DNA of 64,000 nucleotides from Streptomyces brevispora (GTDB taxonomy: Bacteria > Actinomycetota > Actinomycetes > Streptomycetales > Streptomycetaceae), in the NCBI RefSeq assembly GCF_007829885.1, contig NZ_VIWW01000001.1:5146001-5210000 (forward strand), in the 5' to 3' direction. Below, piece after piece: positions 8,969-16,578 of this stretch (the stretch's first letter is position 1; every line of letters starts with the position of its first letter). The position numbers and the translations under genes are program-made. The notes beneath the pieces were generated by a model that did not search any database, was not told where the DNA came from, and saw only the letters and a list, made by a program, of their open reading frames with translations.

Positions 8969-9195
8969 CCGACCGAAACCGTGCGGTGCTGTCCGGCCTC
9001 GCCGGTATCCGCTCCGATCTCGAGGACCGTTACCGGGATCTGCACAGGTATCCCGAACTCGGCCTGCGGGAGCACCGCACGGCGAAGAAGGCGTCCGACG
9101 CTCTGCGGGATCTCGGCTACGAGGTCACCGACGGCATCGGCGGCACGGGCGTGATCGGCGTACTGGCCAACGGCGAGGGAGCTGCCCTCGTCTCT
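8965..9195 (+). pseudogene. N-terminal stub of an M20-family amidohydrolase
   Basis: A GTG at 8965 overlaps the end of the TRIC pseudogene and opens a frame resembling the first 75 residues of M20D (HipO-type) amidohydrolases: an RDLHRYPELGLREHRTA segment, then GTGVIGVLANGEG. The expected LLRADMDALP metal-binding block is missing. From about 9195 the frame is unrelated and stops at 9312. The gene has been truncated, and the leader region of the MerR-like gene starts only 140 bp further on, which suggests the junction of a deletion or insertion. Confidence 0.65.
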
Positions 9196-9331
9196 GATCG
9201 CCGAAGCCTGCCCACCCGGTGCTTCCGCCCCGCCCCGGGGCGGTCAAGCCGGGTGGAGCCCGCCGTGCGGCCTTCCCGACGGGGGGCGATTACCTCTCCA
9301 CTGGACACGTAAAAATCTGCACTGGCCGCAG

Positions 9332-9360
9332 TAGACATTGGCCGTTGTTCTGGTTATGGT
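9332..9360 (+). promoter_or_regulatory. Vegetative-type promoter for the long leader
   Basis: TAGACA (9332-9337) and TATGGT (9355-9360) are separated by 17 nt, a good match to a housekeeping sigma promoter. Transcription would start near 9367, at a short hairpin (TCTCTC-gtagcca-GAGAGA, 9362-9380), and run about 680 nt before the MerR-like gene. Confidence 0.55.
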
Positions 9361-9361
9361 T

Positions 9362-10045
9362 TCTCTCGTAGCCAGAGAGACCGAAGGGCCCGGCAGAGAC
9401 GAACTGCCAGGCAGCAGTACAGGTAGTCGCAGTACGCAGGACGGTGCGGTGGCGGAGTTTCGAAGCCAGAGCGGTTGCAGGACGGCGACGGGACTGGCGA
9501 CCGGACCGGGTGGCCCGCAGTCATCAGGGGCCACCGACAGCAGTTGGCGCAGTGGCAGTACCCGGCAGTGAAGTGAGCAGCACCTCGGTGAAGGCGTCGG
9601 CTGCGGGCGCGCGCACCGGGAGGTTCGGCAGTGGGGTTCCAAGCCAGAGCAGACGCAGGACGGGCGACGGGGCTGGCTGCCGAAGAGTGGCGCTCGTACA
9701 GGTCACCGGTAGGTCGCATCACCGGCAGTACAAGCAGTTCGCGGTATCAGCGGTACGCAGTGCCCCGTTTGGTAAGGCAGTTCATTCAGAGGGAAGAACG
9801 GAGGAACCAGGCGCCATCAGGATCGCCCGGACGGATTGTCGAGTCTGGGTACCGCAGGACATCGATAGTGAGGTGGTCTCCGGTCAAGCAACCGCGATCC
9901 CCGCACCCCCGACAGCATCACGGTCGGGCAGGCGGAAACAGAAGGCCGGCGCAGTACCAGGGCCGGCAGATGGTGTAGCAGTTCCTTCGGGGCCCGGGCG
10001 CACGTAAGCGCCCGGGCCCCTCCACGCGTTCCACAGAGAGGTGAC
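9362..10045 (+). ncRNA. Candidate long structured leader RNA upstream of the MerR-like gene
   Basis: About 680 nt without a convincing protein, lying between a plausible promoter and the RBS of the MerR-like gene. Hairpins are at 9362-9380, 9509-9535 (GGTGGCCC/GGGCCACC) and 9989-10020. A 44-bp stretch containing AAGCCAGAGC and GCAGGACGG occurs at about 9460 and again, imperfectly, at about 9643. The word GCAGTAC occurs five times. G+C is lower than in the flanks. I infer a regulatory leader or independent small RNA; no known Rfam family was recognised. One plus frame stays open from 9444 to 10007, but its composition is unlike a protein. Confidence 0.4.
9989..10020 (+). terminator. Strong hairpin just before the MerR-like RBS
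   Basis: Perfect 13-bp G+C stem with a 6-nt ACGTAA loop, ending 25 nt before the MerR-like start codon and 12 nt before its AGAGGTGA ribosome site. It could end leader transcription (attenuation) or act on translation. There is no U tract, as is common for Streptomyces terminators. Confidence 0.6.
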
Positions 10046-10384
10046 ATGACAGCAGACGACTCCTTCGGACGTCTCGATGACGACGACTACCCCGCCTACA
10101 CCATGGGCCGGGCCGCCGAGATGCTCGGCACCACCCAGGGCTTCCTGCGCGCCATCGGCGAAGCCCGCCTCATCACCCCGCTGCGCTCGGCCGGCGGCCA
10201 CCGCCGCTACTCCCGCTACCAGCTGCGCATCGCCGCCCGCGCCCGCGAGCTCGTCGACCAGGGCACCCCGATCGAGGCCGCCTGCCGCATCGTCATCCTC
10301 GAAGACCAGCTCGAAGAAGCCCAGCGCATCAACGCCGAACACCGCAACGCTGCCGGATCCTCGAACCCGACGACCGCCGTCTGA
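10046..10384 (+). CDS. MerR-like small transcriptional regulator
   Basis: 112-residue DNA-binding protein. The winged-helix opening YTMGRAAEMLGTTQGFLRAI (residues 14-33) and the wing AGGHRRYSRYQ are MerR-like, followed by a short predicted helix (EDQLEEAQRINAEHRN) instead of a long dimerisation coil or effector domain. No metal-binding cysteines are present, so this is not a metal sensor of the classical type. AGAGGTGA precedes the ATG by 5 nt. The preceding leader with its hairpin is the most distinctive feature. No downstream partner gene: transposon remnants follow. Regulator class is secure; the target is unknown. Confidence 0.85.
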   Translation: MTADDSFGRLDDDDYPAYTMGRAAEMLGTTQGFLRAIGEARLITPLRSAGGHRRYSRYQLRIAARARELVDQGTPIEAACRIVILEDQLEEAQRINAEHRNAAGSSNPTTAV

Positions 10385-10396
10385 AACGGACGGAGA

Positions 10397-10413
10397 CCCG
10401 AAACTCCTTCGGG
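10397..10413 (+). terminator. Small hairpin after the MerR-like gene
   Basis: CCCGAA-actcc-TTCGGG, 6-bp stem, 12 nt after the stop codon. A second perfect repeat, CTCTCGTAC/GTACGAGAG, lies at 10450-10482. Either may end the transcript. Confidence 0.4.
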
Positions 10414-10602
10414 AACGCACGGTCGCCGCATACATCACGCATGCCGCCACTCTCGTACAGCCAATTCGCGGCAGTACGAGAGCCACTCGGCTCCTGGGGA
10501 GGACGCCAAGACCTTCTACTCTTCGTCGCCCTCGTCGAGCCCGGCAGCGTCCGGGGCGCGCGGGGGCCGCAGGGCCCCCGGCCGGGGGGTGGAGGCGATG
10601 GG

Positions 10603-10788
10603 GCCGCGCTTGCCGTGGCAGACGTCGCGGGCGAGCTTGTGGCGGGACTCCTGGACGGTGAGCTGGCGGTTCATCTGCCGGCGGTAGGTGTCGTCGACCG
10701 GGTCGACCATCCGCATCAGGTGCTCGGTCTTGGCGATCCGCCCGACGTACTCCGCGGCACTGCTGCCCAAGTGCCCTGCGGTCGATCC
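10603..10788 (-). mobile_element. Tn3-family transposase remnant (C-terminal part)
   Basis: About 62 codons on the minus strand match the C-terminal region of Tn3-family (Tn4556-like) transposases. They include AAEYVGRIAKTEHLMRMVDP and RQLTVQESRHKLARDVCHGK, spanning the family's conserved HRQLNxxESRHxLAR block. Both ends run into unrelated frames, and no terminal repeat or resolvase is seen nearby. It abuts the IS5 remnant at about 10789, consistent with the IS having landed in an already damaged Tn3 element. Confidence 0.7.
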
Positions 10789-11264
10789 GGCCCACCCGCT
10801 GGGTTGCCACCGCCGCCGTATCAGCGACCGGACCGTGTTCGACAAGCGGCTCCAGCTCCTGCGGTTCGGCTGCTCCTGCCAGGCGGTCTCCGACACGACC
10901 TGCTCGGCGACCACGCTCCGCAACCGCCGCAATGAGTGGATCCGGCTCGGCGTCTTCGCCCGACTCAAAGAGATCGCGCTTGAGTCCTACGACCGGATCG
11001 TCGGGCTCGTGCTCGACCAGATCGCCGTCGACGGCTCCATCACCAAGGCCCCCGGCGGCTCAGAAGCGGCCGGGCGCTCGCCGGTCGACCGCGGCAAACA
11101 GGGCCTGAAACGCTCCGGCATGACGGGCCCGATGCGGCGAACGCCGTGTCGCGGTCATCGACGCGTTCTTCGACCTCGCAGATACGATCATCACCGTCCG
11201 TAGCCTGCTCCGCAGGACGTGGACGACCCACCGCTGGGACAACCGTCCGAACCGCCGCCCATGA
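10789..11264 (+). mobile_element. IS5-type transposase remnant with internal deletion
   Basis: Plus-strand fragments of an IS5-family DDE transposase. The N-terminal segment has ISDRTVFDKRLQLLRFGCSC and LVLDQIAVDGSITKAPGGSE, carrying the first catalytic Asp. After a frame change near 11140 the C-terminal tail appears (VIDAFFDLADTIITVRSLLR, then TTHRWDNRPNRRP), ending at the stop near 11264. The middle of the protein with the remaining catalytic residues is missing, so it cannot transpose on its own. Terminal inverted repeats were not found. Confidence 0.7.
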
Positions 11265-11414
11265 GCGAGTGCCGATCTGCGCAGCGTCCGAGTGCGGCAG
11301 TTTGGGCATCTTGATGCCGACATGATCGGTACGTATGTCTGCCGAGTACGGCCGCCACCGCCCCGGTGGACGTGTGCAGCACGTCATCACGGCAGTAGAG
11401 AATATTTACCCTAT

Positions 11415-13997
11415 ATGGGTGATGATCGGTATATGGGTGACGATCGGTGTGGGTGGTGCGGAGCTCCACTGCCGGAGTCGGCAGGCCCGGGTCGGCGGTA
11501 TTGCCATCAGGCGCATCGGCAGGCGGCCTGGCGAGCCAGGCGTCGCTGGCAGGCGGCGGCGAAGGCGCGGCAGGCGCTGGTGTTCGCGGAAGCGGATCTC
11601 CTGACGCAGGTGCAGGCCGCAACCCAGCAGGCGAGCGACTCGCGCCCGCGGCGAGGAGCGGAGGGCTGCCATGTTGCCGCCGTGGCGGAGGTGCCCGGGC
11701 TGGCCGGGCAGCTGGTGCGCTGTGCGGTGTTGGCGGACCGGCGAGCCGGGGCGAGCTGGGCGCAGATCGGTGCCGGCCTGGGCATCAGCGCGGAGGCGGC
11801 CAGATGCCGCTTCGGTCGCCTGGAGGGATCTCTGCCCGGTGCCGCTCGGGAGGGTGAGAGCATGAGGGACCTTGCCGGCTTCGGCACGAGCACAGGCTCG
11901 GGCACGCATCCACTCGACGCCGCTTTGGACCAGTTCATGCGGGAGACAGATGCTTCCGGGGGCATGGTATACCTGCTGCCGCCGGGCGAGCGGGTGCTGC
12001 GGCTGGCGGTGCTGAGGGGGGTCCCCCGGCAGATCGCCGCGCACTGGACGCAGGTGCCGCTGGCGGCCCGCACCCCGGCGACCGACGCCGTGCGCGAGCG
12101 GCGTCTGGTGTGGATAGGCGGCCAGGAGGAGATGGCGCGGCACTACCCGCAGATGGCATTCGCGCTGCCCTACCCCTTCTCGGCGGCCGCTGCCCCGATC
12201 ACCACCGGCACCACCGCCTGGGGGGCCCTGGTGGCGCGGTGGCCGAGCTCGCATCCATCGCCACTGACCCGACACGAACGCAACGCGGTCCGTACCTCCT
12301 GCCGCCGCCTGGGCCTTCTCCTGCGGCAGGCCGCCGACAGCGGCCACCCGCTGCTGCCCGGGTCCGAGCCGCAGGCCATGGCCCCCCTGCGCGCCCGCGC
12401 TCGCGGGCCGACCCAGGAGGCGGCAGCGGCGGACTTCGCCGAGCGCCTGCCCGGAGGATGCTGCACCTTGGACCTTGACGGCCGGATCACCTTCATCACA
12501 ACCGCCGCCGCCGACCTCCTCGGCGCCAGCGCCGCCGACCTGGTGGGCGTCCTGCCCCGGCAGGTCCTGCCGTGGCTGGACGAGCCAGTCGTCGAAGACC
12601 GCTACCGGGCCGCGGTGCTCAGCCAGGAGGCCACCTCCTTCACCGCCCTGCGCCCACCGGACCGGTGGCTTTCCTTCCACCTGTACCCGAACGTCTCCGG
12701 CATCAGCGTCCGCATCGCCCCGGCCTCTCCGGCTCCTGCCTCGGAGACGTCAGAGGTTCTGCACCCCGCACCGTCGGCCGCACCGGGTCGGTCGACCGCC
12801 CACCACCTCCTGATGCACCTCGCCGCCACGCTGACCGAGGCCGTCGGGGTCATGGACGTGATCGCCCGGATCGATGACCTGGTCCCGACCGCCTTCGAGT
12901 CCCAAGCCCTCGCCCTGATGATCGCCGAGGAGGGCCGGCTGCGGATCATCGGTTGCCGCGGCTACCCCGCCGAACTCATGGACCGCTTCGACGGCGCCCC
13001 CCTGGCCTCGGACACCCCTGCTGTGCGTGTCCTGACCAGCGGCGTCCCCAGTTTCTACGCCACCTTCGCGGACCTCAAGCGCGCTTATCCCCCCGCCGTC
13101 CTGCAGGATGGCAAGGCCGCCTGGGCCTTCCTGCCCCTGATCACCTCCGGCCGCGCCGTCGGCTCGCTGGTCCTCGCGTACGACCGGCCGCACTCCTTCA
13201 CGCCCGAGGAACGAGCTGTCCTCACCGCGACCGCCGGGCTGATCGCCCAGGCCCTGGACCGCGCCCGCCTCTACGACGCCAGTCAGGCTCTCGCCCACAG
13301 CTTGCAAGCCAGCCTGCTGCCCCAAGCACTGCCCCGCGTCCCCGGCCTGGACGTGGCCACCCGCTACCTCCCCACCGCTCACGGCATCGACGTCGGCGGG
13401 GACTTCTACGACCTCATTCATCTCGACACCGACATCGCCGCCGCAGCAATCGGCGACGTCCAAGGCCACAACGTGAACGCCGCCGCCCTCATGGGGCAGG
13501 TCCGCACCGCCGTCCACGCCACCGCCGGCGCATCGCCCGGCCAAGTCCTCGCCCGCACCAACCGCCTGCTCACCGACCTTGACCCCGGCCTGTTCACCAG
13601 TTGCCTCTACGTCCAGCTCGACCTGGCACGCCACCGCGCCTGCCTGGCCACCGCCGGCCACCCGCCCCCACTCCTGCGCCACCCCGACCTACACACTGAG
13701 ATCCTTCCGCTGACGCCCGGACTCCTGCTCGGCATTGACCCCGCGGCCGACTACCCGGAGACCGACATCCCCCTACCGCCCGGGGCCGTGCTTGCCCTGT
13801 ACACCGATGGACTCGTCGAATCCCCCGGCATCGACATCGAGGACGCCACCGCCGACCTCGCCGCCCAGCTCGCACAGGCCCAGGGCCAAAACTTGGACGC
13901 CCTCGCTGACACCCTCGTCCACCACGCCCAACGGTCCGCCCCCCACAACGACGACATCGCCCTGCTCCTCATCCGGCCTCAACAACACGGCCGCTGA
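11415..13997 (+). CDS. SpoIIE-type PP2C phosphatase with GAF/PAS sensors and an N-terminal Cys-rich/HTH domain
   Basis: 860 residues from the ATG at 11415. Residues 1-150 hold a small Cys cluster (CGWCG, then RRYCHQAHRQ) and an HTH-like SWAQIGAGLGISAEAARCRF, a module usually found as a separate Streptomyces gene. Then come a GAF-like domain, a PAS domain (CTLDLDGRITFITTAAADLL), a second GAF domain and a C-terminal SpoIIE phosphatase with the metal aspartates in GGDFYDL, GDVQGH and NDDIALLLI. Such proteins dephosphorylate anti-sigma antagonists. An ATG at 11862 with a GGAGGGTGAG ribosome site would give a conventional 711-residue phosphatase, so a fusion or two overlapping products are both possible. 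An 18-bp tandem duplication repeats the start (MGDDRY/MGDDRC). Confidence 0.85.
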   Translation: MGDDRYMGDDRCGWCGAPLPESAGPGRRYCHQAHRQAAWRARRRWQAAAKARQALVFAEADLLTQVQAATQQASDSRPRRGAEGCHVAAVAEVPGLAGQLVRCAVLADRRAGASWAQIGAGLGISAEAARCRFGRLEGSLPGAAREGESMRDLAGFGTSTGSGTHPLDAALDQFMRETDASGGMVYLLPPGERVLRLAVLRGVPRQIAAHWTQVPLAARTPATDAVRERRLVWIGGQEEMARHYPQMAFALPYPFSAAAAPITTGTTAWGALVARWPSSHPSPLTRHERNAVRTSCRRLGLLLRQAADSGHPLLPGSEPQAMAPLRARARGPTQEAAAADFAERLPGGCCTLDLDGRITFITTAAADLLGASAADLVGVLPRQVLPWLDEPVVEDRYRAAVLSQEATSFTALRPPDRWLSFHLYPNVSGISVRIAPASPAPASETSEVLHPAPSAAPGRSTAHHLLMHLAATLTEAVGVMDVIARIDDLVPTAFESQALALMIAEEGRLRIIGCRGYPAELMDRFDGAPLASDTPAVRVLTSGVPSFYATFADLKRAYPPAVLQDGKAAWAFLPLITSGRAVGSLVLAYDRPHSFTPEERAVLTATAGLIAQALDRARLYDASQALAHSLQASLLPQALPRVPGLDVATRYLPTAHGIDVGGDFYDLIHLDTDIAAAAIGDVQGHNVNAAALMGQVRTAVHATAGASPGQVLARTNRLLTDLDPGLFTSCLYVQLDLARHRACLATAGHPPPLLRHPDLHTEILPLTPGLLLGIDPAADYPETDIPLPPGAVLALYTDGLVESPGIDIEDATADLAAQLAQAQGQNLDALADTLVHHAQRSAPHNDDIALLLIRPQQHGR

Positions 13998-14169
13998 CAC
14001 CAAAGGCCCGCCCGGCTCGGCGGGGCTCCAGTCTCCGCCCCGCCGACGCCGCCGGGCTCGTCACGGCCGCTGCTCGCCGCGGCGGCCCACTGGCTCCGGG
14101 ACCAGGAGGCGTGGCCTCGGCATGGCCCCGGCCTTCGAGCGGTGGCGGATCGATCTGTCGCCAGGGTGC

Positions 14170-14576
14170 TTCGGCCGCCCGGAAGCGGGCTCGTTCGCCC
14201 TTGATGCGCCGCCGGACGTACAGCGCGGGCTCGCCACCGAGGGTGCAGCTCACGCCTTCGCGGACGAGGGGGCCCGCCGGCATCCCGAGCAGGTCGGCGT
14301 CGGCGATGTCGGCACCGATGGCGCTGAACGCCCACCAGTCGTACTCCAGGACGACCCCCGTGCTCGCCGTCAGCGTGCGCACGAGGTTGTCCAGTTGCCC
14401 GCGTCGGTCAGTTCTTTCGGCAGCAGTGTGGATTCGAGGCAGTAGGTGCTCACCGCCCACGGCTCGCCCCCCACGACGACGCTCTCCAGGCGCAAGAACT
14501 CGGCCGGTTCACGCCCCAGGTGCGCCGCAGCCTCCAGGTCGGCGGGCGTCCTGCTCGCGGGCGTGACGGCGGCGAC
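14170..14576 (-). pseudogene. UTRA-domain (GntR/HutC-type) regulator remnant
   Basis: Two minus-strand frames together give a UTRA ligand-binding domain. The first, from about 14576, reads LGREPAEFLRLESVVVGGEP and STYCLESTLLPKELTDAG. After a frame change near 14395 the second reads TASTGVVLEYDWWAFSAIGA, LVREGVSCTLGGEPALYVRR and finally GERARFR. The N-terminal winged-helix DNA-binding domain expected upstream is not found. Deletion plus frameshift make this a dead regulator. It lies between the SpoIIE gene and the Phd-Doc locus. Confidence 0.6.
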
Positions 14577-14579
14577 TCG

Positions 14580-14635
14580 TTCGCCGTCACCGGCGTTGCC
14601 CGCAGCGTTCGCCGTCACCGGCGTTGCCCGCAGCG
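14580..14635. repeat. 28-bp perfect tandem duplication
   Basis: Two identical 28-bp units starting TTCGCCGTCACCGGCGTTGC, at 14580-14607 and 14608-14635, with the start of a third. It lies at the upstream edge of the decayed UTRA regulator and probably arose by slippage. Confidence 0.8.
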
Positions 14636-14908
14636 TCGCCCGCCGGTATCGAAGAGCCGCCTCGCGCGCCGGTGCTACGGCCCGGCACAGGAGGCGGCTC
14701 ACTTCGGCGGTCCCCGACGAGCTCCAGATGACGCTCGAAACGGAAGCCTCGACCGCCCGAACCTCTCGGGCTGGGGCTGTGAGGGCCGGACCATCGGCAC
14801 GGCGGTGAATGCTCCGGTGCGGGCGCCCCGCCGCACCCCCCACAGCGGCCGCGTGGGCTGCCGTCCCGGCCGCAGAACGTGGAGCTGTGAGCCGAGGTCT
14901 TGAGTGGC

Positions 14909-14946
14909 TGGTATCACCTCGCCACCTTGATACCAGTCCGGTATCA
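14909..14946. promoter_or_regulatory. Operator of the phd-doc operon (three half-sites)
   Basis: TGGTATCA (14909-14916) pairs with TGATACCA (14928-14935), and TGATACC (14928-14934) also pairs with GGTATCA (14940-14946). The middle half-site is shared. The array ends 7 nt before the antitoxin start. Paired palindromes fit the conditional-cooperativity autoregulation known for Phd-Doc. Confidence 0.65.
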
Positions 14947-14953
14947 TCCCTGT

Positions 14954-15148
14954 ATGGCGATGACACTCCGACTCCCCGACGACCTTGACGCGAAGCTCAC
15001 CGAGCGTGCCCGTCGCGAGCACCGCAGCAAACAGGAACTCGCCATCGAGGCCATCCGCGAAGCCCAGAACCGGGCCGAGCTCAAGGTCGATGACGTCCTG
15101 GCCGAGCTCATGGACAGTGATGCGGAGATCCTGGACTACCTGAAGTGA
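14954..15148 (+). CDS. Antitoxin of a Phd-Doc-type pair (ribbon-helix-helix)
   Basis: 64-residue protein. MTLRLPDDLDAKLTERARRE is a ribbon-helix-helix DNA-binding start of CopG type, followed by a helical, acidic tail (KVDDVLAELMDSDAEILDYL) suited to masking the toxin. The ATG at 14954 has no clear ribosome site because the operator half-site occupies that position, so the mRNA may be leaderless; an ATG at 14960 is the alternative. The stop overlaps the toxin start by 4 bp. It should bind and neutralise Doc and repress its own operon from the palindromes at 14909-14946. Confidence 0.85.
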   Translation: MAMTLRLPDDLDAKLTERARREHRSKQELAIEAIREAQNRAELKVDDVLAELMDSDAEILDYLK

Positions 15149-15537
15149 GCGAAGTGCGCTATATCCAGATCGACGAGATCCTGGCCATCGCTCGGAAGGT
15201 CAACGGCACCGAGCACAGCGTGCGTGACATGGGGCTTTTGGTATCAGCGATCGAGCGACCCCGAACCAACGTGTTCGGAGCCGAGCAGTATCCCACGCTG
15301 CACGAGAAGGCGGCGGCACTGCTGCACTCCGTCGCCCGCAATCACGCGCTGATCGACGGCGACAAGCGCACCGCCTGGCTCGCCATGCGCGTCTTCCTGC
15401 GGCTCAACGGCGTCAGCGCCGGCATCGCTCCGCCGCCGGTCTCCATTGCCGGCCCGTTCGTCGAGGATGTCGCGCAGGACAACATCGATGTACCGGTCAT
15501 CGCCAAGCGCCTGTCGGCCTGGTTCCCCGTTTCCTGA
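15145..15537 (+). CDS. doc: Doc toxin, Fic-family
   Basis: 130-residue Fic-fold protein. The active-site motif HALIDGDKRTA (H67 to A77) matches the Doc form HxxxDGNKR, here with DGDKR; Doc proteins phosphorylate elongation factor Tu and stop translation. Length is normal for Doc (about 125-130). GTG start within a GTGA overlap with the antitoxin gene. The Asn-to-Asp change in the motif occurs in part of the family, and its effect on activity is uncertain. The pair sits inside the decayed region, where toxin-antitoxin loci can persist by addiction. A hairpin follows the stop. Confidence 0.88.
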   Translation: MSEVRYIQIDEILAIARKVNGTEHSVRDMGLLVSAIERPRTNVFGAEQYPTLHEKAAALLHSVARNHALIDGDKRTAWLAMRVFLRLNGVSAGIAPPPVSIAGPFVEDVAQDNIDVPVIAKRLSAWFPVS

Positions 15538-15549
15538 CGCGCGGACGAG

Positions 15550-15583
15550 GTGAGGGCCGGGCATGCGCGTGCCTGGCCCTCAC
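15550..15583 (+). terminator. Terminator after doc
   Basis: GTGAGGGCC and GGCCCTCAC flank a further GGCA/TGCC pairing, giving an extended stem 12 nt after the doc stop codon. Confidence 0.6.
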
Positions 15584-15639
15584 ACGTCACCATGCCTGCT
15601 CGGATCAGGCGGGAGCCGGGTCCTGGACGCAGACCGGGC

Positions 15640-16160
15640 TCAGATCTTGCTTCGTTCCTTCGGCGGCGCGGCCGTGCTGTTCCGGATCGTGAGCGTCGTG
15701 GCGATCTCGACGCCGAGCTGTGCCGGCTTCTCGCCGCGGCCGAGGGCGAGCGCGAGCTCGGTGGCTGCTGCGGCCATTTCCGTAAGGGGTTGGTGGACGG
15801 TGGTGAGCGGTGGCTCGACCCAGGCGACGACCGGCAGATCGTCGAAGCCCACGACGCTCAGGTCGTCGGGGATGGTGAGACCCAGTTCTCGTGCCGCCTG
15901 GTAGACGCCCAGGGCCTGCACGTCGTTGGCGCTGAAGATCGCCGTGGGACGGTCGGACTTCTTCAGCAGTGTGCGCGCCGCTTCACAGCCGTCTTCCCTG
16001 GTGAGCTGTGTGTTGACCACCAGTCCGGCATCAACGGGCAGACCTGCCGCCTCGATGGCAGAGGTGTATCCGGCTTGTCGCGCGCGGATGCAGGAGACGT
16101 CCCGTGGGCCGCTGATCATCGCGATGCGGCGGTGCCCGAGCTCGGTCTCGGCCGGTCCTC
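15640..16160 (-). pseudogene. LacI-family regulator without its DNA-binding domain
   Basis: Frame ending at 15640 encodes the C-terminal part of the LacI/GalR sugar-binding core: LGHRRIAMISGP, RQAGYTSAIEAAGL, PTAIFSANDVQALGVYQAAR, DDLSVVGFDDLPVVAWVEPP and LTTVHQPLTEM. Upstream of about 16160 the frame becomes unrelated and Arg/Pro-rich. The N-terminal HTH and first half of the core are missing, so it cannot bind DNA as a normal LacI protein. Truncation by deletion is the simplest explanation; no full copy is nearby. Confidence 0.75.
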
Positions 16161-16578
16161 GCCGCTGCGCCGTGGGCTCCGGTCGGGGCCGGGCGGATGG
16201 TCGGCAGGGCCGGGAAGCGCGCCGGACTCGGGGGCGTAAGACTCCATGGCGTGAAGGAAGGACGGCGCCACGGCGGCTGCCGTGGCAGGGCGCCTCCACG
16301 CGGCAGAACCGGCCGGCGGTGCTCACCGCGCTGGTCAACGGGCTGACCTCGAACCGGTGTTACGCGGTGGAGTGCTGAACATCCTGCCGACGAATGCGGC
16401 CGATCCTATCCGCGGAGCTGAACGGTCGTCGATTCCGCATCTGGTCCCAGTGATCAATGTCATCAAAGGAATGACTCATGTCAGCCGGGCTCTCGACACC
16501 GTTGCCCGATCGCCGGGCGGCGACGCAAGATCGGCGACGGCTCGCCCCGACCGCTCCGATCACGGCAGGTGACACGGT
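16161..16578. other. Gap before the RiPP operon
   Basis: About 420 bp with no recognisable complete gene. A short plus frame ends at 16378 without family resemblance. The part from 16390 to 16570 has lower G+C and should contain the promoter of the RiPP operon, but no clear -35/-10 pair was picked out. Confidence 0.45.

Noticed and set aside
9444..10007. Plus-strand open frame of 187 codons in the leader region
   Set aside because: Arg/Ser/Gly-rich, no family resemblance, and it overlaps hairpins and repeats; more likely untranslated RNA.
16276..16378. Short plus frame ending NRCYAVEC before the RiPP operon
   Set aside because: Too short and without recognisable family; may be a gene fragment but cannot be supported.
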